From assembly GCA_965230045.1 (NCBI GenBank), contig OZ245940.1, forward strand, positions 1,178,001 through 1,242,000: a stretch of DNA of 64,000 bases. The letters run 5' to 3'. Within the stretch, counting starts at the first letter, position 1. Each line of letters opens with the position of its first letter. The notes under the pieces were generated by a model that made no database searches, was not told where the DNA came from, and worked only from the letters and a program-made list of their open reading frames with translations. Positions 63,223 through 64,000 of this stretch are shown one piece after another. This DNA comes from G963662905 sp965230045 (GTDB taxonomy: Bacteria > Bacteroidota > Bacteroidia > Bacteroidales > WRLA01). The position numbers and the translations under genes were made by a program.

Positions 63223-64000
63223 ATGATAAACAGAGCATTCGGCTTTTTATTCCAGATTTTCTTGCCGGGATTAATCCTCATGGGCCTGCTGAGTTCATGC
63301 GATCAGCTGAAATTTAACCAGCCGGTCAGGGAGAATGTTCTGGCGCGGGCTGGCAGCAAATATCTTTATGAGTCGGATGTAACAAGCCTTGTGCCTAAGG
63401 GAACATCTGCCGAAGACAGCCTCAGCATTGTGCGCACCTACATCAATAATTGGGTGCGCAATCAACTTGTTGTGCAAAAAGCCGAAAGTCAGTTGTCCGA
63501 CGATCAAACATCTTTCGAAAAGCAACTGGAAGAATACCGTAATTCTTTGCTGGTGTACCATTATCAAACCCGATTGCTCGAACAGGAACTGGATACGCTG
63601 GTAACGGAAATGGAAATCGAGCAGTATTACAATGAAAACAAGAGCAATTTCGAGCTCAAAGATCATATTGTAAAACTGGCTTTTTGTAAAATGATGGAAG
63701 ATTCGGTTAAGCCGATCCGCGAGATGCGCAAAATCTTAAAAGCAGATTCCCTGGATGTGGAAGCTTTTGAGAAATATGCAGCCCATCATGCCGTTGAGTT
63801 TTTTTATGAACTGGATAACTGGCTCTATTTTTCCAATATCCAAATGATGCTGCCTTTGCAAACATTTGATCAGGAACATTATCTGCGCAACAATAATTAT
63901 ATTGAAATAAAAGATGCGCCCCTTGTTTACCTGATACGCTTTTTCGATTATGAAATTAAAGATGGCATCAGCCCGCTTAGCCTCGAAATCGATAATATCC
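63223..64000 (+). CDS. Foldase-like lipoprotein, cut by the right edge
   Basis: Start ATG 63223 after a 45-nt gap. Lipoprotein signal with lipobox LLSSC (Cys at 26). The visible 259 residues resemble SurA/PpiC N-domains (LARAGSKYLYESDVTSLVPK, INNWVRNQLVVQKAES, EIEQYYNENKSNFELKDHIV). The C-terminal domain is outside the window. Likely partner of the preceding foldase. Confidence 0.75.
   Translation, partial: MINRAFGFLFQIFLPGLILMGLLSSCDQLKFNQPVRENVLARAGSKYLYESDVTSLVPKGTSAEDSLSIVRTYINNWVRNQLVVQKAESQLSDDQTSFEKQLEEYRNSLLVYHYQTRLLEQELDTLVTEMEIEQYYNENKSNFELKDHIVKLAFCKMMEDSVKPIREMRKILKADSLDVEAFEKYAAHHAVEFFYELDNWLYFSNIQMMLPLQTFDQEHYLRNNNYIEIKDAPLVYLIRFFDYEIKDGISPLSLEIDNI

Overview
The window comes from a bacterium of the phylum Bacteroidota, probably Bacteroidales or Marinilabiliales-like. 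The evidence is an LpxC-FabZ fusion inside a lipid A cluster, promoter boxes of the Bacteroidota type (TAnnTTTG), lipoprotein and type IX secretion sorting signals, a RAYT-type transposase gene, and many TPR/LuxR and hybrid sensor proteins. I saw no rRNA, tRNA, phage or CRISPR.

Layout. 1-1600: an insertion sequence cut by the left edge. It has an AbrB-like small ORF and a DDE transposase in the -1 frame, with a slippery A7 between them. 1.7-6.7 kb: a likely surface-protein operon (56-aa protein, PID-CTERM-like protein, GLUG/type IX secreted protein) behind a promoter with phased repeats and a TPR-LuxR membrane regulator. 6.7-7.9 kb: nested repeats. 7.9-13.7 kb: an RND efflux operon. 13.8-15.1 kb: an ATPase gene bracketed by 34-bp repeats. 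15.8-24 kb: a hybrid histidine kinase, gdhA, a RAYT transposase, and a DUF362/polyferredoxin pair followed by a tandem repeat array. 24.7-29.7 kb: a regulator with a degenerate receiver, divergent from a giant sensor/PEP-pyruvate-binding fusion. 29.8-31.6 kb: an AbiE-type pair hit twice by the same 175-bp element. 32-47.6 kb: lipoproteins, MATE, YceI, rocD, ilvE, pyrF, prfA, tatD, tcdA, pdxJ and a ClC channel. 48.6-54.3 kb: the lipid A cluster (lpxD, lpxC-fabZ, lpxA), an ABC ATPase, efp and a second lpxD. 54.4-64 kb: a thioredoxin-glutaredoxin fusion, an orphan groES, tex, an outer-membrane barrel, a cupin, rubrerythrin, guaB and two SurA-like foldases, the last cut by the right edge.

The most unusual content is in the intergenic DNA. 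Four families of small non-coding inverted-repeat elements can be separated by their ends and target duplications. Family 1 has GGTTCTAC ends, an 8-bp duplication and a nested three-tier palindrome; five structurally complete copies and one decayed copy are present. Family 2 has ACCTG ends and a TA duplication; three full copies and one partial are present. Family 3 has AGAGGTCAGTA ends and a 10-bp duplication, and sits inside a family 1 copy. Family 4 is a 142-bp hairpin with a 7-bp duplication, inside the decayed family 1 copy. Families 1 and 3 share the same core architecture despite unrelated ends. Family 2 broke abiEii and also gave abiEi a new start codon.
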